Below are positions 55,302-64,000 of a DNA stretch of 64,000 bases, piece by piece. The DNA comes from Herbinix sp. GTDB taxonomy: Bacteria; Bacillota; Clostridia; Lachnospirales; Lachnospiraceae. The stretch spans positions 1 to 64,000 of the forward strand of contig JARBTJ010000007.1 of assembly GCA_029240245.1 (NCBI GenBank), in the 5' to 3' direction. The notes under the pieces were generated by a model. It ran no database searches and was not told where the DNA came from. It saw nothing but the letters and a program-made list of their open reading frames with translations. Position 1 is the stretch's first letter. Each line of letters opens with the position of its first letter. The position numbers and the translations under genes are program-made.

Positions 55302-57230
55302 ATGAAGCACGGTTTTCTTCGGGTTGCGGCCGCGACACCGGTAATCCGGGTAGCAGATTGCAGCTACAATGCCGATAAAATAATAGAATTCATTACGATT
55401 GCAGATAACAGGGAAATCAAATTAGTGGTATTTCCTGAACTTTGCATTACCGGATATACTTGTGGAGATTTATTTTTCCAGGATACCTTACTGAAGCAGG
55501 CGGGAAGAGAAGTAATAAGAATTGCAGATTCTACACTTGGTAAAGAGCTGGTAGCGATCGTCGGTTTTCCTTATCTGCTGAAGGGCAAACTCTATAATAC
55601 GGCTGCCGTTATTCATGGAGGAAGAGTTTTAGGTCTTGTTCCAAAAATGAGCATACCAAATTATTCGGAATTTTATGAAGCTAGACATTTTACGGAAGGG
55701 TTATTGGACCCGGTTGGCATAGATTTTTTTGGCGAGGAAGTTTATTTCGGTTCAAGAATTATCTTTAAAAGCGAGGATTTGCCTGAATTCATTCTCGGTG
55801 TAGAAATCTGTGAGGATCTTTGGATTCCCCAATCTCCAAGTATTAACCACTGCATTGCAGGTGCCACTGTAATTGCCAATCTGTCAGCCAGTGATGAATT
55901 AACCGGAAAGGATACCTACCGGAGGGAATTGGTGAAAAGCCAGTCCTCCAGACTTGTGTGTGCATATATTTATTCGGATGCAGGTGAGGGTGAATCCACA
56001 ACGGACCTTGTGTTTGCCGGTCACAATCTGATCGCTGAGAACGGAACACTCCTGTCGGAATCTAATACCTTTGAAAATGGTATGATATATACCGAGGTTG
56101 ACCTCGGTAAGCTGAAAAGTGAACGAAGAAGAATGCATACCTATTTAAGGCAGGGCACCTTTGATTATAAAGTAATTTCCTTTTCCTTTAAAGAAGGCGA
56201 ATATGAGCTGCCGGAGATTAAACTAAACCGATTTATAGATCCGGCTCCCTTTGTCCCTGCCCAAGCAGAGGACAGAGCAAAGCGCTGTAAGGATATTATT
56301 AATATTCAAGCCATGGGATTAAAAACCAGATTGGCCCATATCAACTGTAAATGTGCTGTCATCGGTCTATCCGGAGGGCTAGATTCCACCCTGGCTCTTC
56401 TAGTAACCAATAAAGCCTTTGAGCTGTTAAACCTTGATAAACAAGGGATTATCGCTGTCACTATGCCCTGCTTCGGTACAACGGACAGAACCTATCGTAA
56501 TGCAGTGGATCTCGCAGAAAGTCTTGGTGTTACCTTACTGGAGGTGCCGATCCGGGAGGCGGTGGAGCAGCATTTTCGGGATATAGGACATGATAAAAAT
56601 ATTCATGATCTCACCTTTGAGAATAGCCAGGCAAGAGAGCGCACGCAAGTACTGATGGACATTGCCGGAAAAAACAACGGTTTTGTTGTCGGAACCGGAG
56701 ATATGTCGGAACTTGCGCTGGGCTGGGCTACCTATAATGGTGATCATATGTCCATGTACGGAGTAAATGCTTCCGTTCCGAAGACGCTGGTACGTTTCTT
56801 GGTATCCTATTTTATTGACACTACAAATAATGAAAAATTAAAAGTCGTATTAGCCGATATCCTGGATACTCCGGTTAGTCCGGAGCTGCTTCCACCGAAG
56901 GATGGCAAAATAGCGCAGAGGACCGAGGATATTGTCGGACCCTATGAGTTGCATGATTTCTTCTTATATTATATTCTTCGTTTTGGTTATGAGCCGGCGA
57001 AGGTATACCGTCTGGCAAAAATTGCATTTGAGGGAAGATATCCGAAGGACGTTATATTAAAATGGCTTAAGGTCTTCTATAAGAGATTTTTTATGCAGCA
57101 GTATAAGCGTTCCTGCCTGCCGGATGGACCGAAGGTAGGTAGTGTATCCGTTTCACCGAGAGGTGATTTGAGAATGCCAAGCGATGCTTCCGCTGCCATC
57201 TGGATGCAGGAACTGGATCAACTATCCTAG
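55302..57230 (+). CDS. nadE: Glutamine-hydrolysing NAD+ synthetase
   Basis: 642 residues from ATG 55302, after AAGGAGGCAGAC. The N-terminal nitrilase-type domain takes ammonia from glutamine (Glu in VVFPELCITGY, Lys in GLVPKMSIPNY, Cys in GVEICEDLWIP). The C-terminal synthetase domain has the PP-loop VIGLSGGLDSTLALL and STA. It amidates deamido-NAD to NAD+. The gene follows 6S RNA, which has its own terminator, so a separate promoter is expected in the 140-bp spacer. Confidence 0.97.
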   Translation: MKHGFLRVAAATPVIRVADCSYNADKIIEFITIADNREIKLVVFPELCITGYTCGDLFFQDTLLKQAGREVIRIADSTLGKELVAIVGFPYLLKGKLYNTAAVIHGGRVLGLVPKMSIPNYSEFYEARHFTEGLLDPVGIDFFGEEVYFGSRIIFKSEDLPEFILGVEICEDLWIPQSPSINHCIAGATVIANLSASDELTGKDTYRRELVKSQSSRLVCAYIYSDAGEGESTTDLVFAGHNLIAENGTLLSESNTFENGMIYTEVDLGKLKSERRRMHTYLRQGTFDYKVISFSFKEGEYELPEIKLNRFIDPAPFVPAQAEDRAKRCKDIINIQAMGLKTRLAHINCKCAVIGLSGGLDSTLALLVTNKAFELLNLDKQGIIAVTMPCFGTTDRTYRNAVDLAESLGVTLLEVPIREAVEQHFRDIGHDKNIHDLTFENSQARERTQVLMDIAGKNNGFVVGTGDMSELALGWATYNGDHMSMYGVNASVPKTLVRFLVSYFIDTTNNEKLKVVLADILDTPVSPELLPPKDGKIAQRTEDIVGPYELHDFFLYYILRFGYEPAKVYRLAKIAFEGRYPKDVILKWLKVFYKRFFMQQYKRSCLPDGPKVGSVSVSPRGDLRMPSDASAAIWMQELDQLS

Positions 57231-57360
57231 GAGTGCTTAACCAATATGAATAGCAGTACGTTTCGTAATAAAACTTTTCGTAAATTCCATCAAATGACCC
57301 AGCATTACGTTACAATGATATAAATGAGATAAAAACATCAGAGTCTGCACACTCTGTTAC

Positions 57361-57570
57361 AATACAGGGAGGAGGAATCCTCCAAAAATACAGGGATGAG
57401 AAATCCTCCCAAAATACAGGGAGGAATACTCCAAAAATATAGGGAGGAGAAATCCTCACAAAAATACAGGGAGGAGGAATCCTCCAAAAATACAGGGAGG
57501 AGGAATCCTCCAAAAATACAGGGAGGAGGAATCCTCCAAAAATACAGGGAGGAGGAATCCTCCAAAGGAT
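57361..57570 (+). repeat. 26-bp minisatellite of GGAGG/CCTCC palindromes, about eight copies
   Basis: Units of TACAGGGAGGAGGAATCCTC plus C and A5 start near 57363, 57389, 57415, 57440, 57466, 57492, 57518 and 57544. Each unit contains a ribosome-site-like GGAGG and its complement CCTCC, so each can fold alone or pair with neighbours. The last part merges with the ribosome site of the DegV gene. Confidence 0.88.
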
Positions 57571-57583
57571 GGAGGATTAATAT

Positions 57584-58465
57584 ATGGCACTTAAGATTAT
57601 TACCGACTCCGCTTCCGATACACCGAAGTGGGTACAAGAAAAATATGGTCTGCATGTGATTCCGACCCCTGTGGTAATTGACGAACAGGATTATTTGGAT
57701 GGAAAGACGATCGTTCCGGAGGAATTTTATGATATCCTGCGAAGTGGAAAGGATGTAAAGACCTATCATATTAATACCCATATGTTTTATGAAAACTTTC
57801 TGCCCTATGCAAAAAACGGGGATGAAGTGATTTATATCTGCTTTTCTACAGGAATTGCAGGTACATATAACGCAGCGAATTTAGCGAAGACAGAACTAAT
57901 CGAACAATATCCTGGTTTTAACATAACCATCATCGATTCAAAATGTGCATCCTTAGGCTTTGGCCTTGCTACCTATTATGCATTAAAAATGCAGGAAAAC
58001 GGAGCCACCAAGCAGGAGATCATAGACGCCATCATCTGGCATTGTGAACATATGGAACATATTTTTACGGTAAATACCCTGGAATATCTCTTAAAGGGAG
58101 GACGACTGAGCAAGGCTTCTGCAATTGCAGGCGGACTCTTAGATATAAAACCAATCATTCAGGTGAATGATTCCGGAGCCTTGGAATCCATTGAAAAAGT
58201 AAGAGGAAGAAGCAAATCTTTAAAGCGTTTGATTGAGATTGTAGGCGAGCGAGGAAAAAATCTGGAGAAACAGACGATCGGAATTGTACATGGTGATGAT
58301 TCGAAAACCATGGAATTTATGAAGGAACAATTACAGGGTGCGTATGGCAGTAGATTTTTTATGGATAACTATGTGGGATGTGCAATCGGAGCTCATACCG
58401 GGCCGGGTATTATCGGCATTATCTTTTTAAATGAAGTATCGCCTTACGAGAAGTATTTCAAGTAG
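57584..58465 (+). CDS. DegV family lipid-binding protein
   Basis: 293 residues, typical length. DegV proteins bind a fatty acid and act as FakB-type partners of a fatty-acid kinase in Firmicutes. MALKIITDSASDTPKWV is the standard start; TYHINTHMFYENF, FSTGIAGTYNAANL, LLKGGRLSKASAIAGGLLDI and HTGPGIIGIIF are all family marks. It starts after GGATGGAGG, which follows a long array of GGAGG/CCTCC repeats, so translation could be sensitive to that array. Confidence 0.94.
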   Translation: MALKIITDSASDTPKWVQEKYGLHVIPTPVVIDEQDYLDGKTIVPEEFYDILRSGKDVKTYHINTHMFYENFLPYAKNGDEVIYICFSTGIAGTYNAANLAKTELIEQYPGFNITIIDSKCASLGFGLATYYALKMQENGATKQEIIDAIIWHCEHMEHIFTVNTLEYLLKGGRLSKASAIAGGLLDIKPIIQVNDSGALESIEKVRGRSKSLKRLIEIVGERGKNLEKQTIGIVHGDDSKTMEFMKEQLQGAYGSRFFMDNYVGCAIGAHTGPGIIGIIFLNEVSPYEKYFK

Positions 58466-58577
58466 TCAACGAGAAATCAAACGGTTATGTAAGCGGACAA
58501 TTTATACATAGAAAAAGCTTATTGATTGATATAAAACTTAGGATACCTATGGTAGATATATCAATATTCCCACAAAT

Positions 58578-58628
58578 AGAATGCTGTAAAGCTAATTACG
58601 GAGGTAGTAAGCTTTACAGCATTCCGGG
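58578..58628. terminator. Bidirectional stem-loop between convergent genes
   Basis: GAATGCTGTAAAGCT and AGCTTTACAGCATTC pair perfectly around a 16-base loop. It lies between the DegV gene and the minus-strand gene at 58650. Confidence 0.75.
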
Positions 58629-58649
58629 AATGGTGCTATGTAAGTATGG

Positions 58650-59093
58650 CTACGGTGTAGGCGTGGGTTTTGCTTTATCAAGCGCAAGCTTGATCGCTTC
58701 AATCAAAAGGGTCTGTGTGTATCTGCTGTCCTCCTTAATTTCCAGTTGATCAATGGGAACATCCATGTAAAGTTGGTCTGCGATTAATTCCAGGGAAGGC
58801 GCTACGAGAGGAAACATAGTAGTAATTGTTTCATCAATGTTGATGATTCTTACGGAATTGATGTGATCCTCATCTAATACTACCTCAAGATTAATCGCTG
58901 TGTCGTTCAGTGCGATGGAGGAGGTCCATTTGCCCGGTATATACAGGTTAGTGCTGGTTGAAGTGCCATTATCTTCTTTATCTGGCCAGAACATAAATAT
59001 TAGAAGAAGAATCAGCAGGATACCTAACGCTGCAAAAATCACCGTATATATAATTTCTTTTAACTGGATAACTACTATTTTTGTCTTTGCCAT
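58650..59093 (-). CDS. Single-pass membrane protein, unknown
   Basis: 147 residues from ATG 59093, after GGAGGATAGAG. One membrane helix near the start (IIYTVIFAALGILLILLLIF) and a short charged N-terminus put most of the protein outside. The outside part is beta-rich (TSSIALNDTAINLEVVLDED; VRIINIDETITTMFPL) and ends in PTPTP. No family is recognised. It is divergent from addB across 400 bp that include the MITE. Confidence 0.65.
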   Translation of the reverse strand: MAKTKIVVIQLKEIIYTVIFAALGILLILLLIFMFWPDKEDNGTSTSTNLYIPGKWTSSIALNDTAINLEVVLDEDHINSVRIINIDETITTMFPLVAPSLELIADQLYMDVPIDQLEIKEDSRYTQTLLIEAIKLALDKAKPTPTP

Positions 59094-59251
59094 CTCTATC
59101 CTCCGGAGCATCAGTGCTTCATTGTCTTAATCTTAATATATATTATTAAACAAGATAATAATTTATGCAATTAAACATTAATTTTATATCACTTATTCAC
59201 TTATTACAGAGTACGTAAAGGAAGTTTATCTCCGGACCGGTAGGAATCGAT

Positions 59252-59280
59252 TTGACTTCGGATTCATTAAGGAATACACT
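59252..59280 (+). promoter_or_regulatory. Possible addB promoter upstream of the MITE
   Basis: TTGACT (59252-59257), 17-base spacer, TACACT (59275-59280). The MITE begins 31 bp further on, so a transcript from here would include it. Confidence 0.4.
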
Positions 59281-59310
59281 TCGATATGCCAATTTGTAAT
59301 AACTTCATAT

Positions 59311-59460
59311 AGGCGTTTGCGAAACTCATATTCTGTATTAACTGCGCACACAACATATACTACTCCGGAGCGGAAGTTAAGCCCGTAGGAAACGCTTACG
59401 CGGAGGAATAGTATGTGTTGTGTGTGCAATATCAAAAACTATATCGTTTCGCAAACGCCT
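59311..59460. mobile_element. 150-bp MITE-like element, copy 2, in the addB leader
   Basis: Terminal inverted repeats AGGCGTTTGCGAAAC and GTTTCGCAAACGCCT. It is flanked on both sides by the 13-bp direct repeat AATAACTTCATAT (59298-59310 and 59461-59473), a clear target duplication. The body is the reverse complement of copy 1 at 29733. It sits 31 bp before the addB start. Confidence 0.9.
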
Positions 59461-59490
59461 AATAACTTCATATTGACGGAGGGATATGGT

Positions 59491-62400
59491 ATGTCCTTGC
59501 AACTCTTTCTCGGAAGTGCCGGTTCCGGTAAATCCTATCAGCTCTACCGCGAGGTTATTAATCAATCAAAATTATATATGGATACGAATTATCTGGTGAT
59601 AGTACCGGAGCAATTCACCCTGCAGACCCAGAAGGATATTGTCACCTTACACCCCGATCATGGTGTTATGAATGTAGATATCCTTAGTTTCCTGCGCTTT
59701 GCCTATCGTATTTTTGAAGAAGTCGGTGGAAATGATTACCCGGTGCTTGAGGATACGGGTAAAAGCATGATGTTACGTAAAGTGGTGGCAGAGAAGAAAA
59801 AGGATTTAATACTTTTTGGTTCTATGTTAAAAAAACCTGGCTTTATTAATGAGCTTAAATCCCTGTTGTCAGAATTTTATCAGTATAATATTCAACCCGA
59901 GGATTTTCGGCAGATGCAGGAAATATCATCAAAAAAGCCTTTGCTCAAAGCGAAGCTTAATGATATTTTTACCATTTATCAGGGCTTTCAGGCATTTATG
60001 AGGGACCGCTATATTACAGCAGAGGAAATTTATGTATTTCTTAATGAGGTTATCGATCAGTCGGACTGGCTGAAGGGCAGTGTAATCTGCCTGGATGGTT
60101 TCACCGGTTTTACTCCTCTGCAATATCAGCTCCTTGCGAAAATGATGAAATATGCTAAGAAGATTATGGTGACGGTTACGATTGATCCCAGAGAAGAGAC
60201 CGGTAAAGTAACATCGGAGCACCAATTATTTGATTTAAGTAAGAAAACGATACAAAAGCTTTATCAGTTGGCCAAGGAAACAGGAACAGCGGTGGAAGCT
60301 CCTGTTTATGCAGAACAATGCAATGATAACAGGGTACCCTACCGTTTTCTAAGTTCACCTGCCTTAGCTGCCCTTGAACATAATCTGTTCCGTTATCCTT
60401 ATCAGTACTATGAGAAGGAGCAGGAGGATATAACAATTCACTGTACCAAGGATGCAAAGGAGGAAATTGCTTTTGTAGCAAGAGAAATTAAGCGGTTAGT
60501 TAGGGAACAGGGCTACCGCTATCAGGATATTGCGGTAGTAACCGGAGCAATTGAAGAATATGGAAGAATTGCGAAGCGATATTTTACACAGAGTGGAATA
60601 CCCTGCTTTATTGATTATAAAAAGGATATCTTAAGTAACCCCTTTGCCTGTCTGCTTCGTTCCGCTATCGCTATAGTAAAGGAAGACTTTAGCTATGAAA
60701 GCGTATTCCGGTATTTGCGTACCGGCTTATCAGGTGTAGCGAATGAGGATATCGATATGCTGGAAAATTATGTACTAGCCATGGGTATCCGGGGCTGTAA
60801 CCGATGGAAAGAAGCATTTACCAGGGTGTACCGTAACAGGGAAACGGTTGACTTAAAGCGTATTAATGCTGCAAGGACTACGGTAACAGAAGAACTTCTT
60901 CCGTTTTATAACGTATTAAAGAGCAAAGAATTAACTCTGAAGGATTACACCCAGGCACTATACGAGTTAGGACTCCGGCTCTCGGTGGAACAGAAAATGG
61001 AGGCTTTTAGCAAAGAGTTTCAGGAAGCAAAGCTGCCAACAATTGCTAAGGAGTATGAACAGATTTACCGCATCGTAATGGAGCTCTTTGATCAAATGGT
61101 GCTGCTTCTCGGTTCCGAACATTGTACCGCAACAGAGTTCGGTGAGATTTTGGAGACCGGCCTTACGGAGGTCAAGGTGGGTCTCATTCCGCCGGGTGTG
61201 GATGAAGTCGTGGTCGGTGATACGGAGAGAACCAGACTAAAGGCGATCAAGGTTTTGTTTTTTGTCGGAGTGAATGAGGGAATTGTGCCTAAATCCATCG
61301 GAAGCGGTGGAATTCTTTCCGATATTGAACGGGAGTTGTTGATAAATCATGAAATTGAGCTGGCTCCGACCAAAAGGCAGCAGGCCTTTACCGAGCAGTT
61401 TTATATATACCTTAACATGACAAAACCAAAGGATAGGCTATATATAACCTATCATAAGGTTAATGAAGATGGGAAGTCAGCGAATCCATCCTTTTTAATC
61501 GGTAAATTACAGCAATTATTTAAGGCTATAAAGCTTTATCATGAAGATGATAAGGTTGAAGATATGGAACATGTTCTTAAGGATGACGGCCTTTCCTACT
61601 TAGCGGAGGGACTGCGGGACTATTCCTTAAAGGAAACATCCGGTCTTTGGAAGGAATTATTCTTATATTATCGAACTGACGAAGAGAAGAACCGGATTCT
61701 TGAGAAATTGATCCGGGGTGCATTCTTTATTAATAAGGAAGCCGGCATCTCAAAAGAAGCAGCTGAGCTTTTATATGGTATGGAATTACGCGGAAGTGTA
61801 ACGAGACTGGAGCGTTTTGCCGGCTGTGCCTTTGCACATTTTCTGTCTTATGGACTATTCTTAGAGGAGCGAAAAGAGTATAAGCTGGCCATACCGGATA
61901 TCGGGAATATTTTTCATAATGCCATTGATGAGTTTTCGAAACGGCTCGATGCCAGTGATTTTAACTGGCATACCATTCCCGAGGATGTTCGGGAGGAATG
62001 GGCGGTGCAAAGTGTAGGACACGCTGTGGAAGAATATGAAAATTCCTTCTTAAGAAGTACAAAACGTAATGAATACTTAATCAAACGGATGGAGCGTATA
62101 ACAGTTAGAACTCTATGGGCACTCTGCAACCAAATTAAACAAGGCTCCTTTGAACCGATTGGCTATGAGATGCCATTTCACCATATACCAGATTCACTGC
62201 TGACTCTGCAAGGCAGGATTGACCGTCTGGATCTTTATGAAAGTGAAGACAAGGTATATGTCAGGGTAATTGATTATAAATCCGGCAGCACCTTCTTTGA
62301 TATTAATCGTATCTATCATGGACTGCAGCAACAGCTGTCCGTCTACTTAAGTGCGGCGATGGACTATCTGAAAAATAGGAATAAGGAAAAGGAAATCGTA

Positions 62401-62889
62401 CCGGCGGGTATCTTTTATTATCATATAGATGACCCGATTGTAGCAAAATCCGAACAGGCAGAAGAAGAAATCTATAAAAGCTTGAAGATGAACGGTCTGG
62501 TAAATGAAGACAAAACGGTATTGGCATTAATGGATTCTAAGCTTGCCGGACCGGACGGTGCCCTTCGGTCCTCTGCGAAATCCGATATCATTCCGGTGGA
62601 AACCAATAAGGATGGGGAATTAACCAAGCGTTCGATCACAGCTGGTGAACACCAGATGAAGGCCTTAATTGATTTTGTGAATGGTAAATTGGCAGAGGAC
62701 AGTAAACAGATTCTAGAGGGTGATACGAAGTTAAACCCTTACCGGGCCAATGACAGAACTGCTTGTGATTATTGTGAGTTTCGTTCCGCTTGTGGATTTG
62801 ACATTCGAATTAGAGGACATGCTTACCGGAATCTGGCTAAGAAGTCTGCGGAGGAAATTAAGGAAGAGATCTGGGGCGAGAATAAATAG
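59491..62889 (+). CDS. addB: Helicase-exonuclease AddAB, subunit AddB
   Basis: 1132 residues from ATG 59491, after GGAGGGATATGGT; the open frame upstream comes from the MITE. AddB partners with AddA in repair of double-strand breaks through Chi-like sites. It has Walker A GSAGSGKSYQL at about 8-18, a helicase-like middle, the nuclease motif VIDYKSG near 925, and the four-Cys iron-sulfur cluster (one Cys in RFAGCAFAHF and three in CDYCEFRSAC near the end). addA follows after a short remnant. Confidence 0.96.
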   Translation: MSLQLFLGSAGSGKSYQLYREVINQSKLYMDTNYLVIVPEQFTLQTQKDIVTLHPDHGVMNVDILSFLRFAYRIFEEVGGNDYPVLEDTGKSMMLRKVVAEKKKDLILFGSMLKKPGFINELKSLLSEFYQYNIQPEDFRQMQEISSKKPLLKAKLNDIFTIYQGFQAFMRDRYITAEEIYVFLNEVIDQSDWLKGSVICLDGFTGFTPLQYQLLAKMMKYAKKIMVTVTIDPREETGKVTSEHQLFDLSKKTIQKLYQLAKETGTAVEAPVYAEQCNDNRVPYRFLSSPALAALEHNLFRYPYQYYEKEQEDITIHCTKDAKEEIAFVAREIKRLVREQGYRYQDIAVVTGAIEEYGRIAKRYFTQSGIPCFIDYKKDILSNPFACLLRSAIAIVKEDFSYESVFRYLRTGLSGVANEDIDMLENYVLAMGIRGCNRWKEAFTRVYRNRETVDLKRINAARTTVTEELLPFYNVLKSKELTLKDYTQALYELGLRLSVEQKMEAFSKEFQEAKLPTIAKEYEQIYRIVMELFDQMVLLLGSEHCTATEFGEILETGLTEVKVGLIPPGVDEVVVGDTERTRLKAIKVLFFVGVNEGIVPKSIGSGGILSDIERELLINHEIELAPTKRQQAFTEQFYIYLNMTKPKDRLYITYHKVNEDGKSANPSFLIGKLQQLFKAIKLYHEDDKVEDMEHVLKDDGLSYLAEGLRDYSLKETSGLWKELFLYYRTDEEKNRILEKLIRGAFFINKEAGISKEAAELLYGMELRGSVTRLERFAGCAFAHFLSYGLFLEERKEYKLAIPDIGNIFHNAIDEFSKRLDASDFNWHTIPEDVREEWAVQSVGHAVEEYENSFLRSTKRNEYLIKRMERITVRTLWALCNQIKQGSFEPIGYEMPFHHIPDSLLTLQGRIDRLDLYESEDKVYVRVIDYKSGSTFFDINRIYHGLQQQLSVYLSAAMDYLKNRNKEKEIVPAGIFYYHIDDPIVAKSEQAEEEIYKSLKMNGLVNEDKTVLALMDSKLAGPDGALRSSAKSDIIPVETNKDGELTKRSITAGEHQMKALIDFVNGKLAEDSKQILEGDTKLNPYRANDRTACDYCEFRSACGFDIRIRGHAYRNLAKKSAEEIKEEIWGENK

Positions 62890-62901
62890 GGGAGGTAATT
62901 T

Positions 62902-63037
62902 GTGTTTAAATTAAGCTACATAACCTTTCATGGAAATTGCAGGGAGACCGTTTGGTTTTACCGGGTCAGAAGGTAATCTAGATGGAAGTCTCATTGACCG
63001 ATATGGTATCTGCTGAATATTGGCTTCAAATGGATAA
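62902..63037 (+). pseudogene. PhnB-like VOC protein remnant between addB and addA
   Basis: GTG 62902, after GGGGAGGTAATTT, reads MFKLSYITFHGNCRETVWFY and stops after 24 codons. This is the start of PhnB-like glyoxalase-family proteins (GNCREAxxFY). In another frame, just before addA, GSLIDRYGIC, stop, ILASNG matches the end of the same family (DRYG.W..). About 90 middle residues are missing, so this is a deleted gene squeezed between addB and addA. Confidence 0.65.
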
Positions 63038-63060
63038 GAAAGAGATGGATGGGTGATCAT

Positions 63061-64000
63061 ATGGGCTGGACGCCGGCACAGCAAAAAGTAATTGATACAA
63101 GAAATAAGAATATATTGGTATCCGCAGCAGCAGGCTCCGGAAAAACAGCTGTATTAGTTGAGCGTATTATTACCATGATATCGGAGGGAGAGGCTCCTCT
63201 TGATATCGACCACCTTTTGGTGGTTACTTTTACAAATGCGGCAGCAGCAGAGATGCGAACCCGTATTGGTAAAGCAATTGATGAAAAGCTATTAAAAAAT
63301 CCGGAAAATCTTCATCTGCAGAAACAGATTTCCTTACTGCAAAGTGCTCAAATAACAACCATACACAGCTTTTGCCTGAATGTCATTCGTAATTATTTTC
63401 ATAGGATCGATTTAGATCCTTCCTTTAAAATTGCAGATGAGTCAGAAATTACACTGATGAAATCCGATGTCCTGGAGGAAATACTGGAGCGTTGGTATGA
63501 AAATGGCAGGGAGGATTTTCATGCATTTATCGAAAGTTATTCTCATTCGAAATCAGATGCACCCGTGGAGGACTTAATCCTTTTGCTATACAATTTTTCC
63601 ATGAGTGCACCATGGCCGAAGGCATGGCTAGCGGACAAGCAGAAGGCCTTTGAGATTAATACCTTAGAAGATATGAATATCTCGGATTGGATGAAGGAAC
63701 TTCTTCATTATGTGTGTGTTGTGCTTGGTGATCTGTTGGATAAGAATTCGGACGCCATGAATATCTGTAACGAGTCAGGTGGTCCCGGAGCGTATCTTAC
63801 GGCCCTAATATCAGACCGTGACCTTATCGAACAATTAATGAGGGTGGATTCCTATGAGGAATACTCCGTACTGTTTTCGGGTATCTCCTATGCCAGATTA
63901 TCCGGCAAAAAGGAAGAAGGGGTTTCACAGTTTAAGAAGGACCGGGTGAAGAGTTTACGGGAAGAAGTAAAGAAGGGTCTGAAAGATTTGGCAAATCAAT
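63061..64000 (+). CDS. addA: Helicase-exonuclease AddAB, subunit AddA (3' end outside window)
   Basis: The first 313 codons of AddA, cut off by the window end. This UvrD-like helicase/nuclease unwinds DNA ends with AddB. GWTPAQQKVIDTRNKNILVS, Walker A SAAAGSGKTAVLVER, VVTFTNAAAAEMRTRIG (motif Ia) and TTIHSFCLNVIRNYF are typical. The start at ATG 63061 has only a weak site (GGGTGATC); AddA proteins usually begin near WTPEQ. It probably forms an operon with addB. Confidence 0.95.
   Translation, partial: MGWTPAQQKVIDTRNKNILVSAAAGSGKTAVLVERIITMISEGEAPLDIDHLLVVTFTNAAAAEMRTRIGKAIDEKLLKNPENLHLQKQISLLQSAQITTIHSFCLNVIRNYFHRIDLDPSFKIADESEITLMKSDVLEEILERWYENGREDFHAFIESYSHSKSDAPVEDLILLLYNFSMSAPWPKAWLADKQKAFEINTLEDMNISDWMKELLHYVCVVLGDLLDKNSDAMNICNESGGPGAYLTALISDRDLIEQLMRVDSYEEYSVLFSGISYARLSGKKEEGVSQFKKDRVKSLREEVKKGLKDLANQ

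Noticed and set aside
57361-57570. Array considered as CRISPR or as a short repeat-protein gene (both strands have open frames)
   Set aside because: No spacers; the frames on both strands are a result of the 26-bp unit and lack supported starts.

Overview
The window looks like chromosome from an AT-rich, spore-forming, anaerobic Firmicute, most likely a Lachnospiraceae-type clostridium. I infer this from gene content and motifs, not from a search. The signs are strong AGGAGG ribosome sites, a CIRCE-controlled groESL, a TPP riboswitch of the THI-box type, two SleC-like spore cortex-lytic proteins, a SigH-type sigma factor, GlnRS, AddAB instead of RecBCD, and many clostridial DUF families.

Positions 1 to about 11,600 are the right part of an integrated mobile element whose left end lies outside the window. 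It carries the tail of an HNH nuclease, a SprT-like metalloprotease, a winged-helix protein, a DUF5688 protein, a small XRE repressor, a large secreted protein with Ig-like folds and a degenerate transglutaminase-like core, a broken rolling-circle (HUH) Rep gene, two small unknown proteins, a frameshifted BspA-type leucine-rich-repeat gene, a six-copy iteron-like array, and an excisionase/tyrosine-integrase pair that ends the element. Long non-coding stretches and several decayed genes are typical of this kind of DNA.

Positions 11.7 to 18.1 kb hold a SEC-C protein, a small secreted peptide whose ribosome site can be trapped by a perfect hairpin, a decayed YibE/F gene, an XRE regulator, a sensor kinase translationally coupled to an HD-GYP response regulator (cyclic-di-GMP turnover), and two small membrane proteins. 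From 18.2 to 26 kb are the dTDP-L-rhamnose genes rfbACDB, rlmB, sigH, tRNA-Thr and tRNA-Pro, DUF2500, a GNAT acetyltransferase and DUF1848. From 26.3 to 29.3 kb is a metNIQ methionine transporter preceded by a consensus promoter, a Met/Cys-rich micro-ORF and an intrinsic terminator, an arrangement that suggests attenuation. From 29.7 to 38.5 kb are a DUF3810 protease-like membrane protein, a SleB-type cell wall hydrolase, glnS, DUF2225, DUF6062 and groESL. From 38.5 to 41.7 kb, on the minus strand, is a thiamine-precursor ABC transporter operon under a TPP riboswitch with its own terminator. From 41.9 to 51.9 kb are a polysaccharide deacetylase, two SleC-like paralogs, carAB, a glyoxalase-family protein and an Ig-like secreted protein. 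From 52.4 kb to the end are an OmpR/HisK two-component pair, 6S RNA, nadE, a DegV protein, a small membrane protein, addB and the start of addA.

The intergenic DNA is unusually rich in structure. There are at least five unrelated minisatellites (periods about 15, 16 to 26, 25, 26 and 43 bp), a 150-bp MITE-like repeat present twice in opposite orientations (one copy with a 13-bp target duplication in the addB leader), a separate 200-bp palindromic element, and several long stem-loops that may be RNAs. Start codons were chosen by ribosome-binding sites wherever the longest open frame began upstream of one.
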